Position numbers and translations under genes: made by a program. A model generated the notes under the pieces. That model searched no databases. It was given only the letters and a program-made list of their open reading frames with translations, and was not told the DNA's origin. Positions 1 to 8,900 of a stretch of DNA of 64,000 bases are shown piece after piece (within the stretch, counting starts at the first letter, position 1; the number at the start of each line of letters is the position of its first letter). The DNA comes from Brevundimonas vesicularis (GTDB lineage: Bacteria > Pseudomonadota > Alphaproteobacteria > Caulobacterales > Caulobacteraceae), in assembly GCF_027105095.1 (NCBI RefSeq), contig NZ_CP114278.1, positions 1,550,001 through 1,614,000 on the forward strand. Reading direction: 5' to 3'.

Positions 1-376
1 CCACGATGTGATCGACGCCGATGGTCTTATAGCCTTCGATGACCTCATCGACTTCTTCCCGGCTGGCCTCGACGCAGGTCAGGTGGGCGGCGGGGCGTAG
101 CGAAGTCTCGGTGATGATGCGCTGGACTGTGCGGTGGGTCCGCTCGCGGGTCGAACCGCCGGCGCCGTAGGTGACGGAGACGAAGGCGGGGTTCAGCGGC
201 TCCAGACGGCGGATCGCCTTCCACAGATTGGCCTCGGCCTCATCGGTTTTGGGCGGAAAGAACTCGAACGAGACGCGCACGGCGTCGCGGTTCGATCCGG
301 CGCGGGCCACAGGGCCAAGAGGCGACAGCAGCAGGGCGCGAGCGTCGGCCAGGTTGAGGGAGGCGGAGGAGGCCAT
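1..376 (-). CDS. metF: 5,10-methylenetetrahydrofolate reductase, N-terminal part (cut by window edge)
   Basis: Reduces 5,10-methylene-THF to 5-methyl-THF, the methyl donor for methionine synthase. About 125 codons are visible; the rest lies beyond base 1. The conserved N-terminal run FEFFPPKTDEAE (catalytic Glu of the TIM-barrel family), then VTYGAGGSTRE and LTCVEAS, are all readable. The start codon shares its A with the stop of the upstream regulator (TGATG), so the two genes are translationally coupled. The coupling implies control by that regulator and its operator at 1341-1362. The reading frame is clean and identification is firm for the visible part. Confidence 0.93.
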   Translation of the reverse strand, partial: MASSASLNLADARALLLSPLGPVARAGSNRDAVRVSFEFFPPKTDEAEANLWKAIRRLEPLNPAFVSVTYGAGGSTRERTHRTVQRIITETSLRPAAHLTCVEASREEVDEVIEGYKTIGVDHIV

Positions 377-1335
377 CAGGCGGTCTTTCTATCCTGGACG
401 CGGCGTTCCGCCGTCCAGATGGTCACGGTCAGGCCCTCGGCATCGTGGGGCAGGGCGATGGGGGCCGATGGCGTCAGGCCGCCGTCAATGAGCCAACCGT
501 TGATCTCGCTGTCGGCGAAACCCAGGCGGCGATGCTGATGCGCCTCGCGCATATGTTCGAAGTCGTGCGGGGCGAAGTCGATGATGACCAGGCGGCCGCC
601 CGGACTGACCAGGCGGGCGGCCTCAGCGACGGCGGCGGACGGATCGGACAGGTAGTGCAGCACCTGATGCACGATCACCAGATCGGCGCTGGCGGCGGGC
701 AGGCGGGTGGCGAAGATGTCGCCGTGGCGCAATTCGACCTGCTCCACGCCCGCCTTGGTGACGTTGGTGCGGGCGATGTTCAGCATGTTCTGACTGAGAT
801 CCAGCCCGACTGACATCTTGGCCTTCTTGCCGAACAGGGTCAGCATCCGGCCAGAACCTGTGCCCAGATCGACGACGCGTTCGAAGGGGCCGGGACCGAC
901 CGCCTTTTCCAGCGCCGCCTCGACAGCGCTTTCGCTCACGTAGAGCGAACGCAGGCGATCCCACTGGGGAGCGACCTGTTCGAAATAGCTGGCGGCGGCT
1001 TCCTCGCGGTCCTTGCGGACCTCGTCCAGACGCCGATGATCCGCCTCGCCGGCGTCCTCGGCCAGGATGTCCAGCACCGTGTCGATCAGCCGGCGCGCCT
1101 GGGCGTCATGCGACAGGCGGTAGTAGACGCGGGCGCCGTCGGGAAAGCGTTCGATCAGCCCGGCGTCGGTCATCAGCTTGAGATGGCGGGACACCCGAGG
1201 TTGGCTCTGGTCCAGGATGCGGGACATTTCCATGACCGAAAGCTCTTCGCCCGCGAGCAGCGACAGAACGCGCAAACGGGTGGGTTCGCCGGCGGCGCGG
1301 AGGGCTTCGACAGTCTGATCGGCGGACAAACTCAT
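376..1335 (-). CDS. ArsR-family regulator fused to a SAM-dependent methyltransferase domain
   Basis: A 319-residue two-domain protein. Residues 1-90 form an ArsR-type winged helix (recognition helix around SQPRVSRHLKLM, residues 44-55, then a YYRL wing). Residues 117-270 are a class I methyltransferase fold with motif I VVDLGTGSGR at 154-163. The metal-binding ELCVCEL motif of ArsR sensors is replaced by ELSVMEM, so it is unlikely to sense metal. The start at MSLSADQ is chosen because the 12 codons before it lie in the palindromic operator. It sits directly upstream of metF. Regulators of this type upstream of methionine-cycle genes (SahR-like) respond to S-adenosylhomocysteine in other Proteobacteria; that ligand is an inference here. 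Confidence 0.85.
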   Translation of the reverse strand: MSLSADQTVEALRAAGEPTRLRVLSLLAGEELSVMEMSRILDQSQPRVSRHLKLMTDAGLIERFPDGARVYYRLSHDAQARRLIDTVLDILAEDAGEADHRRLDEVRKDREEAAASYFEQVAPQWDRLRSLYVSESAVEAALEKAVGPGPFERVVDLGTGSGRMLTLFGKKAKMSVGLDLSQNMLNIARTNVTKAGVEQVELRHGDIFATRLPAASADLVIVHQVLHYLSDPSAAVAEAARLVSPGGRLVIIDFAPHDFEHMREAHQHRRLGFADSEINGWLIDGGLTPSAPIALPHDAEGLTVTIWTAERRVQDRKTA

Positions 1336-1340
1336 ATGCT

Positions 1341-1362
1341 CATATAAAGATATCCTTATATG
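1341..1362. promoter_or_regulatory. palindromic operator of the ArsR-methyltransferase/metF operon
   Basis: A 22-bp inverted repeat without spacer, half-site CATATAAAGAT, symmetric except for one base pair. It begins 5 bases upstream of the regulator ATG and so overlaps its translation initiation region. AT-rich palindromes of this shape are typical ArsR/SahR operators. Autoregulation is inferred from position. Confidence 0.75.
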
Positions 1363-1454
1363 ATTTGGCAAGCGAAATCGGTTTCTTGGAAACGCATCGA
1401 CGGGAATGGTTCGTGCGCGCGTTAAAGCCAGCAGACCCGTCTTGGAGTGATCTC

Positions 1455-1859
1455 ATGCGTAGCCTGTTCATCGCCGCTCTTGCTGTCGCCGCCGCCGGTC
1501 CGGCGTTGGCCCAGAGCGACTTTCCCGAGACGCCCATGCCTCAAATGTCTGGGCCTGAAATGTCAGGGCGGCCTATGGGCGGACAGATGCGGCCGCCGGA
1601 GCGCGAAAACCTGGCCCAGATGCAGGCGCGCATGACCCAGATGTTCAACCGTCTGGACGCCAATGAAGACGGCGTGGTCGACGCCAGTGAACTGGCCAAT
1701 GCGCGGGGCGGTCGGATGCTGGCGCGCTTCGACGCCGATGCGGACGGGCGCCTTACTCGCGAGGAGTTCGACGTGGGCCTCGCCGCCGCCTTCAAGGCGA
1801 TGGACAAGAACGGCGACGGCGTGGTGACGGCGAACGAGCGGCCGCAGCGTCCCCGCTGA
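1455..1859 (+). CDS. secreted EF-hand calcium-binding protein
   Basis: 134 residues. The start at MRSLFIAAL has a GGAGTGA ribosome site just upstream and gives a clear Sec signal peptide ending PALAQ. The linker is rich in Met and Pro. Three EF-hand loops follow: DANEDGVVDASE, DADADGRLTREE and DKNGDGVVTANE. All have the D-x-[DN]-x-DG spacing needed for calcium. Probably a periplasmic calcium-binding or EF-hand sensor protein of unknown role. It is divergent from the metF regulator and shares a 120-bp intergenic region with it. Confidence 0.85.
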   Translation: MRSLFIAALAVAAAGPALAQSDFPETPMPQMSGPEMSGRPMGGQMRPPERENLAQMQARMTQMFNRLDANEDGVVDASELANARGGRMLARFDADADGRLTREEFDVGLAAAFKAMDKNGDGVVTANERPQRPR

Positions 1860-1861
1860 AG

Positions 1862-2788
1862 TCAGACGACGGGCGTCTTCAGCGGCTCGCCCGCGAAATG
1901 CGCCTGCAGATTTTCGATCAGCAGCATCAGCATGCCCTGCACCCCGGCGGTCGTGGCCCCTGCGGTGTGGGGCGTCAGAATGACATTGGGCACGTCGGCC
2001 CAGCGAGCTGGATCGGTCGGCTCTTCGATGAAGACATCCAGGGCGGCCTGACCCAATGTCCCTGACTTCAAGGCGGTGATCAGAGCATCCTCGTCCACGA
2101 CCTGGCCGCGCGAGACATTGACCAGCAGGCCGTCGGGGCCAAGCGCCTCGATGATGTCCTGCGAGATCAGGCCGCGATTGGTCTCGTCAGCCTTGCAGGC
2201 GACGACCAGGATGTCGCTGGCCTTGGCTAGCGCCAGCAGGCTGTCGGCGCGCGGCCATTCGGCGTCGTGCGGCCGCGGCCCCCACCAACTGACCGCCATG
2301 CGGAAGGCCTCGGCGCGGTCGGCGACGGCCCTGCCGATGTGGCCCAGGCCGACGATGCCCAGCTTCTGGCCGGCGAGCGACGTTGTGATGGTGCGCGTCT
2401 CGAAGGTCCAGCCGCCGGCGCGGACCTGACGGTCGCCCGAGGCGATCTGGCGACGCGCGGCCAGGATCAGGCCCATGGCGTGATCGGCGACATCCTCGTG
2501 ATTGACGCCGGGGGCGTGGGTGACGGGCAGGCCGCGCTGGCGGCACCAGTCGATGTCGATCCCGTCATAGCCGGAGGTAAAACAGGCCACGAGGTCGAGA
2601 TTGGGCAGGCGTTCGATCAGCGCCTTGTCCAGGGCCGCCTCGCCGGCGACGACCATGACGCGGATGTCATGGGCGGCCTCGATCGGCGGACCTTCCCAGA
2701 AGCGATAGACGTCGTAGGCGCTCTCCAGAAATCCCGAGAGCGGCGCAAGATGCCGCTGCATGATGAGAACGGCGGGGCGTTGGGTCAT
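1862..2788 (-). CDS. D-isomer-specific 2-hydroxyacid dehydrogenase (glyoxylate/hydroxypyruvate reductase-like)
   Basis: 308 residues, normal family length. Shows the NAD(P)-binding GIVGLGHIGRAV motif (near residue 145) and the catalytic triad: Arg in NVSRGQVVDE, Glu in the EEPTDP segment, His in LTPHTAGATT. The family interconverts 2-oxoacids and D-2-hydroxyacids with NAD(P)H. The GHIG rather than GRIG nucleotide motif and overall pattern resemble glyoxylate/hydroxypyruvate reductases; the substrate cannot be fixed from sequence. It lies 29 bp downstream of ettA on the same strand. Confidence 0.85.
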   Translation of the reverse strand: MTQRPAVLIMQRHLAPLSGFLESAYDVYRFWEGPPIEAAHDIRVMVVAGEAALDKALIERLPNLDLVACFTSGYDGIDIDWCRQRGLPVTHAPGVNHEDVADHAMGLILAARRQIASGDRQVRAGGWTFETRTITTSLAGQKLGIVGLGHIGRAVADRAEAFRMAVSWWGPRPHDAEWPRADSLLALAKASDILVVACKADETNRGLISQDIIEALGPDGLLVNVSRGQVVDEDALITALKSGTLGQAALDVFIEEPTDPARWADVPNVILTPHTAGATTAGVQGMLMLLIENLQAHFAGEPLKTPVV

Positions 2789-2817
2789 GCAGCGGCTCCT
2801 CTTGTCAGGTCAGGCGA

Positions 2818-4485
2818 TCAGCGGCCGAACTTCTGGTGCTGAATACGCTTGGGTATGATGCTGTCGGCGCCCAGGCGGCGCATCTTGTCCTGTTCGTAGG
2901 CTTCGAAGTTGCCCTCGAACCATTCCACATGGCCGTCGCCCTCGAAGGCGAGGATGTGGGTGGCCAGACGGTCAAGGAACCAACGGTCGTGGGAGATGAC
3001 CACGGCGCAGCCCGCGAACTCTTCCAGAGCCTCTTCGAGGTTCTGAAGGGTCTCGATGTCCAGGTCGTTGGTCGGTTCGTCGAGCAGGATCAGATTGCCG
3101 CCCGAGGCCAGGGTCTTGGCCAGGTGGACGCGGTTGCGCTCACCGCCAGACAGCTGGCCGACCTTCTTCTGCTGGTCGCCGCCCTTGAAGTTGAAGCTGC
3201 CGACATAGGCGCGGGTGTTGATCTCGCGCTTGCCGACCATCATCACGTCGGTGCCGCCCGAGATGGCCTGCCAGATGGTTTCGTCCGGCTTCAGGTCGTC
3301 ACGCGACTGATCGACATAGGCCAGTTTGACCGTCTCGCCGACGCGGATCGTGCCGCCGTCAGGCTGTTCCTGGCCGGTGATCAGCTTGAACATGGTCGAC
3401 TTGCCAGCGCCGTTCGGGCCGATGACGCCGACGATGCCGTTGGGCGGCAGCTTGAAGGTCAGGTTGTCGAACAGGGTCTTGTCGCCGAACGACTTCTGCA
3501 GACCCTCGACTTCCAGAACGACATTGCCGAGGCGCGGTCCGGGCGGGATCTGGATGTGGGCGTGCGTCTGGGCGCCGCGCATCGATTCCTGTTCCTCGAC
3601 CATCCGCTCGTAAGCGGCCAGACGGGCCTTGGACTTGGCCTGACGGGCCTTGGCGCCCGAACGGACCCATTCCAGCTCGCGGGTGAGGGCGCGCTGGCGC
3701 GCTTCGGATTCCGACTGCTCCTGAACCACGCGCTTCTGTTTGGCTTCCAGCCACGAGGAATAGTTGCCCTCGTGCGGGTGGCCCTTGCCGCGGTCCAGCT
3801 CAAGCGTCCACTTGGTGACCTGGTCCAGGAAGTAGCGGTCGTGGGTGACCAGGATGACGCAGCCGGGGAAGTTTTCCAGGTGGTGCTGCAGCCAGGCGAC
3901 GGATTCGGCGTCCAGGTGGTTGGTCGGTTCGTCCATCAGCAGCATGTCGGGCTTGGACAGCAGCAGGCGGGCCAGGGCCACGCGGCGCTTCTCACCGCCG
4001 GACAGATTGGTGACTTCCCAGTCGTCGGGCGGGCAGCGCAGGGCGCCCATGGCCTGGTCGATCCGGGCGTCGATGTCCCAGACGTCGCCGGCGTCGATCT
4101 TCTCCTGAAGGGAGGTCATCTCCTCCATCAGTTCGTCGGTGTAGTTCTCGCCCAGTTCGGCGGCGACTTCGTTGAAGCGGTTGACCCACTGCTTCTCTTC
4201 GCACCAGGCCTCGACGTTCTGGCGCACGTTCAGGGCGGGATCGAGCTGGGGCTCCTGTTCCAGATAGCCGCGCTTGATGCCGTCGGCGGCGCGGGCCTCG
4301 CCGTTGAACTCGTTGTCCAGGCCAGCCATGATCTTCAGCAGGGTGGACTTACCCGAGCCGTTGACGCCGACGACGCCGATCTTGGCGTCGTTGTAGAAGC
4401 TGAGCCAGATGTTCTCGAAGATCTTGCGGCCGCCGGGGAAGGTCTTGGTCAGACCCTGCATCTGGAAAATATATTGCTGCGCCAT
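2818..4485 (-). CDS. ettA: energy-dependent translational throttle protein, ABC-F ATPase
   Basis: 555 residues from the start MAQQYIFQMQ, the same length as the E. coli protein. The frame is open far upstream, but only from this Met does homology begin. Two ATP-binding cassettes: Walker A GVNGSGKST and GPNGAGKST, signatures LSGGEKRR and LSGGERNR, Walker B followed by DEPTNHLD and DEPTNDLD, joined by a charged linker containing the arm motif region. ABC-F proteins bind the ribosomal E site and gate translation by ATP level; there are no membrane segments. EttA rather than Uup is favoured by length and the absence of a C-terminal coiled coil. Confidence 0.93.
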   Translation of the reverse strand: MAQQYIFQMQGLTKTFPGGRKIFENIWLSFYNDAKIGVVGVNGSGKSTLLKIMAGLDNEFNGEARAADGIKRGYLEQEPQLDPALNVRQNVEAWCEEKQWVNRFNEVAAELGENYTDELMEEMTSLQEKIDAGDVWDIDARIDQAMGALRCPPDDWEVTNLSGGEKRRVALARLLLSKPDMLLMDEPTNHLDAESVAWLQHHLENFPGCVILVTHDRYFLDQVTKWTLELDRGKGHPHEGNYSSWLEAKQKRVVQEQSESEARQRALTRELEWVRSGAKARQAKSKARLAAYERMVEEQESMRGAQTHAHIQIPPGPRLGNVVLEVEGLQKSFGDKTLFDNLTFKLPPNGIVGVIGPNGAGKSTMFKLITGQEQPDGGTIRVGETVKLAYVDQSRDDLKPDETIWQAISGGTDVMMVGKREINTRAYVGSFNFKGGDQQKKVGQLSGGERNRVHLAKTLASGGNLILLDEPTNDLDIETLQNLEEALEEFAGCAVVISHDRWFLDRLATHILAFEGDGHVEWFEGNFEAYEQDKMRRLGADSIIPKRIQHQKFGR

Positions 4486-5287
4486 GAGGTGCGGTGCGCC
4501 CTTCGGGTTCGTCTGAATGGGGAGTTGCGCCGGATGTAGCGATCCTGCGCGCGAAGGGCAAATATGGCGGGCAAGCGTCTTCGCCCTCGCGCGGTCGCAG
4601 CGAAGTTTGGAGGGCTGGGCGGAGCGCCGGGCCTTCGCCCGGAGTTCTGTGGTTGGAGTTACCGTTTCGACGAAGGGTATGACGCTCCGCGCGGAAGGTT
4701 GGCCTGCAAGCTCGGGGCGCCGAGCGGTGGCGGTCTTATCGCCTAACCCCATAAGCCTGCGACGGGCGGGTCGGAGCAGCGATCCCCGATCCCCGGTGCG
4801 GCCGAGTATCCCCCTCGACCCTGCGACGCGACTGCGGACGCCGGGGCGATTCCCCGACCGATCAGCCCCGGCGCCGCGATGGGATCTCACCATCGCCCCC
4901 GTTCCCTCCGCTCTCGCCGCCGCAAGGTCGCAGGCCTTACGAGCCCTCCATGCGACGAGACGGATGCATTATGGGGCCGTTTGACCCCGTGGATGGGAGA
5001 CGGGGGACATAAATCGGCAAGCGATTGGAATCGCATCGGATAGACCAGCGGCATTGCGATGGCTGAGCATCGTCTCCTCCCCATTCATGGGGGGGTGGCT
5101 CGAAGCGCAGCGGAGAGACGGAGGGGGGCTTCGCGCATCCCCTGTGCCCGTGGGACTTGAAGAACCCCTCCACCGCTTCGCGGTCCCCCTCCCCGCCAAG
5201 CGGGGAGGAGACGATGGGCGGTGCTTGCCCTCGGGTAAGTCTGGGCTTACGGGTCCGCGCCTTGATGAACGATTCAGGGAGCGGTCG
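4486..5287. other. 802-bp intergenic region without a convincing gene
   Basis: Several open frames cross it (for example plus-strand 4517-4984), but their translations are Arg/Ser/Ala-rich with no domain or good ribosome site. No tRNA or riboswitch was recognised. The right part (5068-5216) holds a paired REP-like repeat. A promoter for fabD presumably lies at the right end. Confidence 0.6.
5068..5216. repeat. paired REP-like palindromic element upstream of fabD
   Basis: The 15-mer CATCGTCTCCTCCCC at 5068-5082 recurs as a perfect reverse complement at 5202-5216. Each arm leads into its own GC hairpin: CCTCCCC against GGGGGG at the left, CCTCCCCGCC against GCGGGGAGG at the right. Between them lie GGTGGC and a second hairpin containing CACCGCTTCGCGG. 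The order of hairpin, GGTGGC box, hairpin and G-run matches the repeats around the DUF559 gene at 24407-24904, here without an internal gene. Confidence 0.65.
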
Positions 5288-6229
5288 ATGACCCTCGCAC
5301 TTCTGTTTCCGGGACAGGGCAGCCAGGCCGTCGGCATGGGCGCGCCGTTGGCGGACGCCTTCCAATCCGCTCGCGACGTCTTCGCCGAGGTGGACGAGGC
5401 GCTGGGCCAGAAGCTGTCGGTGCTGATGCGCGAAGGCCCCGAGGATCAACTGACCCTGACCGAGAACGCCCAGCCCGCCCTGATGGCGGTGTCCGTGGCG
5501 GCGATCCGGGCGTTGAAGGCCGAGTTCGGCTTTGACGTGGCGAGCGCGGCCTATGTGGCCGGTCACTCGCTGGGCGAATATTCGGCGCTGGCGGCGGCGG
5601 GCGCGATTTCGCTGTCGGATACGGCGCGGCTGTTGAAGCTGCGCGGTCAGGCCATGCAGCGCGCCGTGCCGGTGGGGCAGGGGGCGATGGCCTCGCTGAT
5701 CGGGCCCAAGACCGATCTGGCGCTGGCTGAAGCAGCGGCGGCGGCCGGGGCCGAGATCGGCGTCTGCCTGGTCGCCAATGACAACAACAACGGCAATATC
5801 GTCATCTCGGGCGAGAAGGCCGCCGTGGACCGGGCGATCGAGAAGGCCAAGGAACTGGGCGCGCGCGCGATCCCGCTGAACGTGTCGGCGCCGTTCCACT
5901 GTCCGCTGATGCAGCCGGCGGCCGACGAGATGGCCGCCGCCCTGGCCGAGGCGAAGATCGCCGCGCCGGTCGTGCCCGTCGTCGCCAACGTCCTGGCGCG
6001 GCCCGAGAGCGATCCGGAAGTCATCCGCCGCCTGCTGGTTGAACAGGTCACCGGCCGGGTGCGCTGGCGCGAGAGCATGGAATGGATGGCGACCGAAGGC
6101 GGCGTGACGCGCTTTGTCGAGATCGGCTCGGGCAAGGTGCTGACCGGCATGGCCAAGCGGATCGCACCGGACGCCGAGGCCTTGCCGCTGAATACGCCCG
6201 AAGAGTTGGAAGCGTTCGCCAAGGGCTGA
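5288..6229 (+). CDS. fabD: malonyl-CoA:ACP transacylase
   Basis: 313 residues. Transfers malonyl from CoA to acyl carrier protein to feed type II fatty acid synthesis. N-terminal LLFPGQGSQ and the nucleophile elbow GHSLGEYSAL (Ser94) are present, with the catalytic His in APFHCPLM. The start MTLALLFPGQ has GGGAG upstream; the frame is open before it only through repeat sequence. First gene of a fab cluster. Confidence 0.96.
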   Translation: MTLALLFPGQGSQAVGMGAPLADAFQSARDVFAEVDEALGQKLSVLMREGPEDQLTLTENAQPALMAVSVAAIRALKAEFGFDVASAAYVAGHSLGEYSALAAAGAISLSDTARLLKLRGQAMQRAVPVGQGAMASLIGPKTDLALAEAAAAAGAEIGVCLVANDNNNGNIVISGEKAAVDRAIEKAKELGARAIPLNVSAPFHCPLMQPAADEMAAALAEAKIAAPVVPVVANVLARPESDPEVIRRLLVEQVTGRVRWRESMEWMATEGGVTRFVEIGSGKVLTGMAKRIAPDAEALPLNTPEELEAFAKG

Positions 6230-6316
6230 CGCGGGACGCGTGGCGACGGCTTCGTCACGCGACTTTGCTTTTCCTCGCCACTCGGCACTAATCACTCGCC
6301 ACGACGGAGAGACAAA

Positions 6317-7057
6317 ATGTTCAATCTTGCAGGCAAGACCGCGCTGGTGACCGGCGCGACGGGCGGGATCGGCGGGGCGGTGGCGCGGGCGCTGCATGCC
6401 CAGGGCGCGACCGTGGTGCTGTCGGGCACACGCGAGGCCGTGCTGGCCGATCTGGCCAAGGAGCTGGGGGAGCGGGCGCATTTCGCCACGGCGAACCTGT
6501 CGGACCCGGAATCGGTCGACAATCTGGTCAACGCAGCCGAAACGGCGGCGGGCTCAGCCTTGGACATCCTGGTGGCCAATGCAGGCATCACCAAGGACGG
6601 CCTGCTGATGCGGATGAAGGACGAGGATTTCCAGTCGGTCCTGACCGTCAATCTGGAAAGCTATTTCCGCCTGACCCGCGCGGCGGTGAAGGGGATGATG
6701 AAGCGCCGTTCGGGGCGAATCATCGGCGTCACCTCGGTCGTCGGCGTGACCGGCAATCCGGGCCAGACCAACTATTCGGCGTCCAAGGCCGGGATGATCG
6801 GCTTTTCCAAGTCGCTGGCGCAGGAGGTCGGCTCGCGCGGCATCACGGTCAACTGCATCGCGCCGGGCTTCATCGCCTCGCCGATGACTGACGTGCTGAA
6901 TGATCAGCAGCGCGAAACCATTCTGGGCCGGATTCCGGCGGGCCGGCTGGGTTCGGGCGACGAGATCGCCGCCGCCGCCGTCTATCTGTCGTCCGATGAA
7001 GCCGCTTATGTGACGGGCCAGACCCTGCACGTGAATGGCGGAATGGCGATGATTTAA
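6317..7057 (+). CDS. fabG: 3-oxoacyl-ACP reductase
   Basis: 246 residues, classic short-chain dehydrogenase. Nucleotide motif TGATGGIG, NAG in VANAGITKDGLL, catalytic Ser in VTSVVG and the YSASKAG Tyr/Lys pair. Reduces 3-oxoacyl-ACP with NADPH. A GGAGAG site sits 6 bases before the ATG. It lies between fabD (87-bp gap) and acpP. A short hairpin AAGGGC/GCCCTT overlaps the stop at 7056-7071 and could attenuate readthrough into acpP. Confidence 0.96.
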   Translation: MFNLAGKTALVTGATGGIGGAVARALHAQGATVVLSGTREAVLADLAKELGERAHFATANLSDPESVDNLVNAAETAAGSALDILVANAGITKDGLLMRMKDEDFQSVLTVNLESYFRLTRAAVKGMMKRRSGRIIGVTSVVGVTGNPGQTNYSASKAGMIGFSKSLAQEVGSRGITVNCIAPGFIASPMTDVLNDQQRETILGRIPAGRLGSGDEIAAAAVYLSSDEAAYVTGQTLHVNGGMAMI

Positions 7058-7098
7058 GGGCTGCGGCCCTTATCACGTCGCGCAACAGACTATTTCCA

Positions 7099-7152
7099 GC
7101 CCGAAAGCCTGTGCTAAAGGGTTGAATGCGTCGGCGGTTCGGGCTTTCGGGC
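7099..7152. repeat. inverted repeat in the acpP leader
   Basis: GCCCGAAAGCC at 7099-7109 is perfectly complementary to GGCTTTCGGGC at 7142-7152, 32 bases apart, between fabG and acpP. It could form a leader hairpin or be an operator upstream of acpP. Function unknown. Confidence 0.4.
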
Positions 7153-7236
7153 TTGCGTCGCCATCGCTGCCGTGAGACGGCGATTTCTGAGCTACCCCCG
7201 CCTCTACGGCGATTTCAAACAGGCAGAGAGACACTC

Positions 7237-7476
7237 ATGTCCGACACCCTCGAGCGCGTTCGCAAGATCGTCATCGACCATCTGGACGCCGATCCGGACA
7301 AGGTCACCGAAAAGGCCAGCTTTATCGACGACCTGGGCGCCGACTCGCTCGACAACGTCGAGCTGGTGATGGCCTTCGAAGAAGAATTCGACATCGAGAT
7401 CCCGGATGACGCCGCCGAGCACATCCAGACGGTCGGCGATGCGGTCAAGTTCATCGACGAAAAGTCGGCCGGCTGA
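7237..7476 (+). CDS. acpP: acyl carrier protein
   Basis: 79 residues, acidic. The phosphopantetheine attachment motif GADSLD places the modified serine at residue 37. Carries growing acyl chains between the Fab enzymes. The start MSDTLERV has a GGCAGAGAG site. It has its own 179-bp upstream region and is followed by a strong terminator hairpin, consistent with separate high expression. Confidence 0.97.
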   Translation: MSDTLERVRKIVIDHLDADPDKVTEKASFIDDLGADSLDNVELVMAFEEEFDIEIPDDAAEHIQTVGDAVKFIDEKSAG

Positions 7477-7518
7477 TCTCAGTCGCCGATCTCGGCCGAA
7501 CAGGCTGACGGTTCACAG

Positions 7519-7560
7519 GGCCGCCCGGCGCTCCTAGCGGAGACGCCCGGCGGCCTTTAC
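7519..7560 (+). terminator. rho-independent terminator after acpP
   Basis: Stem GGCCGCCCGGCG (7519-7530) pairs with CGCCCGGCGGCC (7544-7555) with one C-C mismatch. The loop is 13 nt, followed by TTTACTGTTTCT. Confidence 0.7.
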
Positions 7561-7627
7561 TGTTTCTGACCCGCGCGAATCCGCGATGATTCCGAAGGGT
7601 CGGGCTGGAGATAAGGGAGCACGCACC

Positions 7628-8899
7628 ATGCGCCGCGTCGTCGTTACGGGCATCGGTCTGCTGACCCCCCTGGGTTGGGGCGTCGAGAAGAGCTGGAAGG
7701 GCATCGTCGAGGGACGGTCGGGCATCGGTCCGATCACGGCCTTCGATACCGAGGGATACGGCTGCACCATCGCGGGCGAAGTGCCGAGCGTGGATGGGCG
7801 CGGCGGCGGCGGCGAGGGCGACTTCGACCCCGAGAAGATCATGTCCGCCAAGGACAGGAAGCGGGTCGACGACTTCATCCTGTACGCCATCGCGGCGGCG
7901 GACGAGGCCCTGGCCGACGCCAACTGGAAGCCAGAAACGGACGAGGACAAGGAGCGCACCGGCGTCATGGTCGGCTCCGGCATCGGCGGCCTGGGCCCCA
8001 TCGCCGACACGGCCATCGTGTTGAAGGAACAGGGCGTGCGTCGCGTCAGCCCCTTCTTCATTCCCAGCGCCCTGATCAATCTGGCCGGTGGCCAAATCTC
8101 GATCCGTCATGGCCTGAAGGGGCCGAACCACGCGGCGGTGACCGCCTGCGCCACGGGCGCCCATGCCATCGGCGACGCGGCCCGGATGATCGCGCTGGAC
8201 GACGCGGACGTGATGGTGGCGGGCGGGGCCGAAAGCTCGGTCGTGCCGATCGGCATCGCGGGCTTTCTGGCCTGCAAGGCGCTTTGCACCGCCTATAACG
8301 ACACGCCCGAGAAGGCGTCGCGTCCCTATGATCGGGGCCATGCGGGCTTCGTCATGGGCGAAGGCGCCGGCATCCTGGTGCTGGAAGAATACGAGCACGC
8401 CAAGGCGCGCGGGGCCAAGATCTATGCCGAGGTCGTGGGCTACGGCATGAGCGGCGACGCCTATCACATCACCGCCCCGTCCGAGGACGGCGAAGGCGGG
8501 GTGCGGGCCATGAAGGCGGCGCTGAAGCGGGCCGGTCTTCAACCGTCAGACCTGGACTACGTCAACGCCCACGGCACCTCGACCATGGCCGACTGGATCG
8601 AGCTGAAGGGGATCGAGGGATTGGTCGGCGATCATGCGCAGAATCTGACCGTCTCTTCGACCAAGTCCATGACCGGCCACCTGCTGGGCGCGGCGGGCGC
8701 CATCGAGGCGGCCTTCTGCGTGCTGGCGATCCGCGATCAAATCGCGCCGCCGACGATCAATCTGGACGACCCCGAGATGGAGACGCCCATCGACCTGGTC
8801 CCAAACAAGGCCAAGCCGATGAAGATCGATGTGGCCATGTCGAACAGTTTCGGCTTCGGAGGCACAAACGCCTCGGTGATCTTCAAGAAGGTCGACTGA
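7628..8899 (+). CDS. fabF: beta-ketoacyl-ACP synthase II
   Basis: 423 residues. Condenses malonyl-ACP with acyl-ACP. Active-site Cys in TACATGAHAIG; the two catalytic His in VNAHGTST and GHLLGAAGAIEA; C-terminal NSFGFGGTNAS. The start MRRVVVTGIG follows an AAGGGAG site. One base separates its stop from mltG. Confidence 0.96.
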   Translation: MRRVVVTGIGLLTPLGWGVEKSWKGIVEGRSGIGPITAFDTEGYGCTIAGEVPSVDGRGGGGEGDFDPEKIMSAKDRKRVDDFILYAIAAADEALADANWKPETDEDKERTGVMVGSGIGGLGPIADTAIVLKEQGVRRVSPFFIPSALINLAGGQISIRHGLKGPNHAAVTACATGAHAIGDAARMIALDDADVMVAGGAESSVVPIGIAGFLACKALCTAYNDTPEKASRPYDRGHAGFVMGEGAGILVLEEYEHAKARGAKIYAEVVGYGMSGDAYHITAPSEDGEGGVRAMKAALKRAGLQPSDLDYVNAHGTSTMADWIELKGIEGLVGDHAQNLTVSSTKSMTGHLLGAAGAIEAAFCVLAIRDQIAPPTINLDDPEMETPIDLVPNKAKPMKIDVAMSNSFGFGGTNASVIFKKVD

Positions 8900-8900
8900 G

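Noticed and set aside
2836..4539. 567-codon open frame on the plus strand opposite ettA
   Set aside because: Mirror of a high-GC gene in which third-position G/C removes stops; the translation has no domain and the minus strand holds a complete EttA.
4517..4984. 155-codon frame upstream of fabD
   Set aside because: Arg/Ser/Ala-rich translation, no ribosome site, and several competing frames of similar length.
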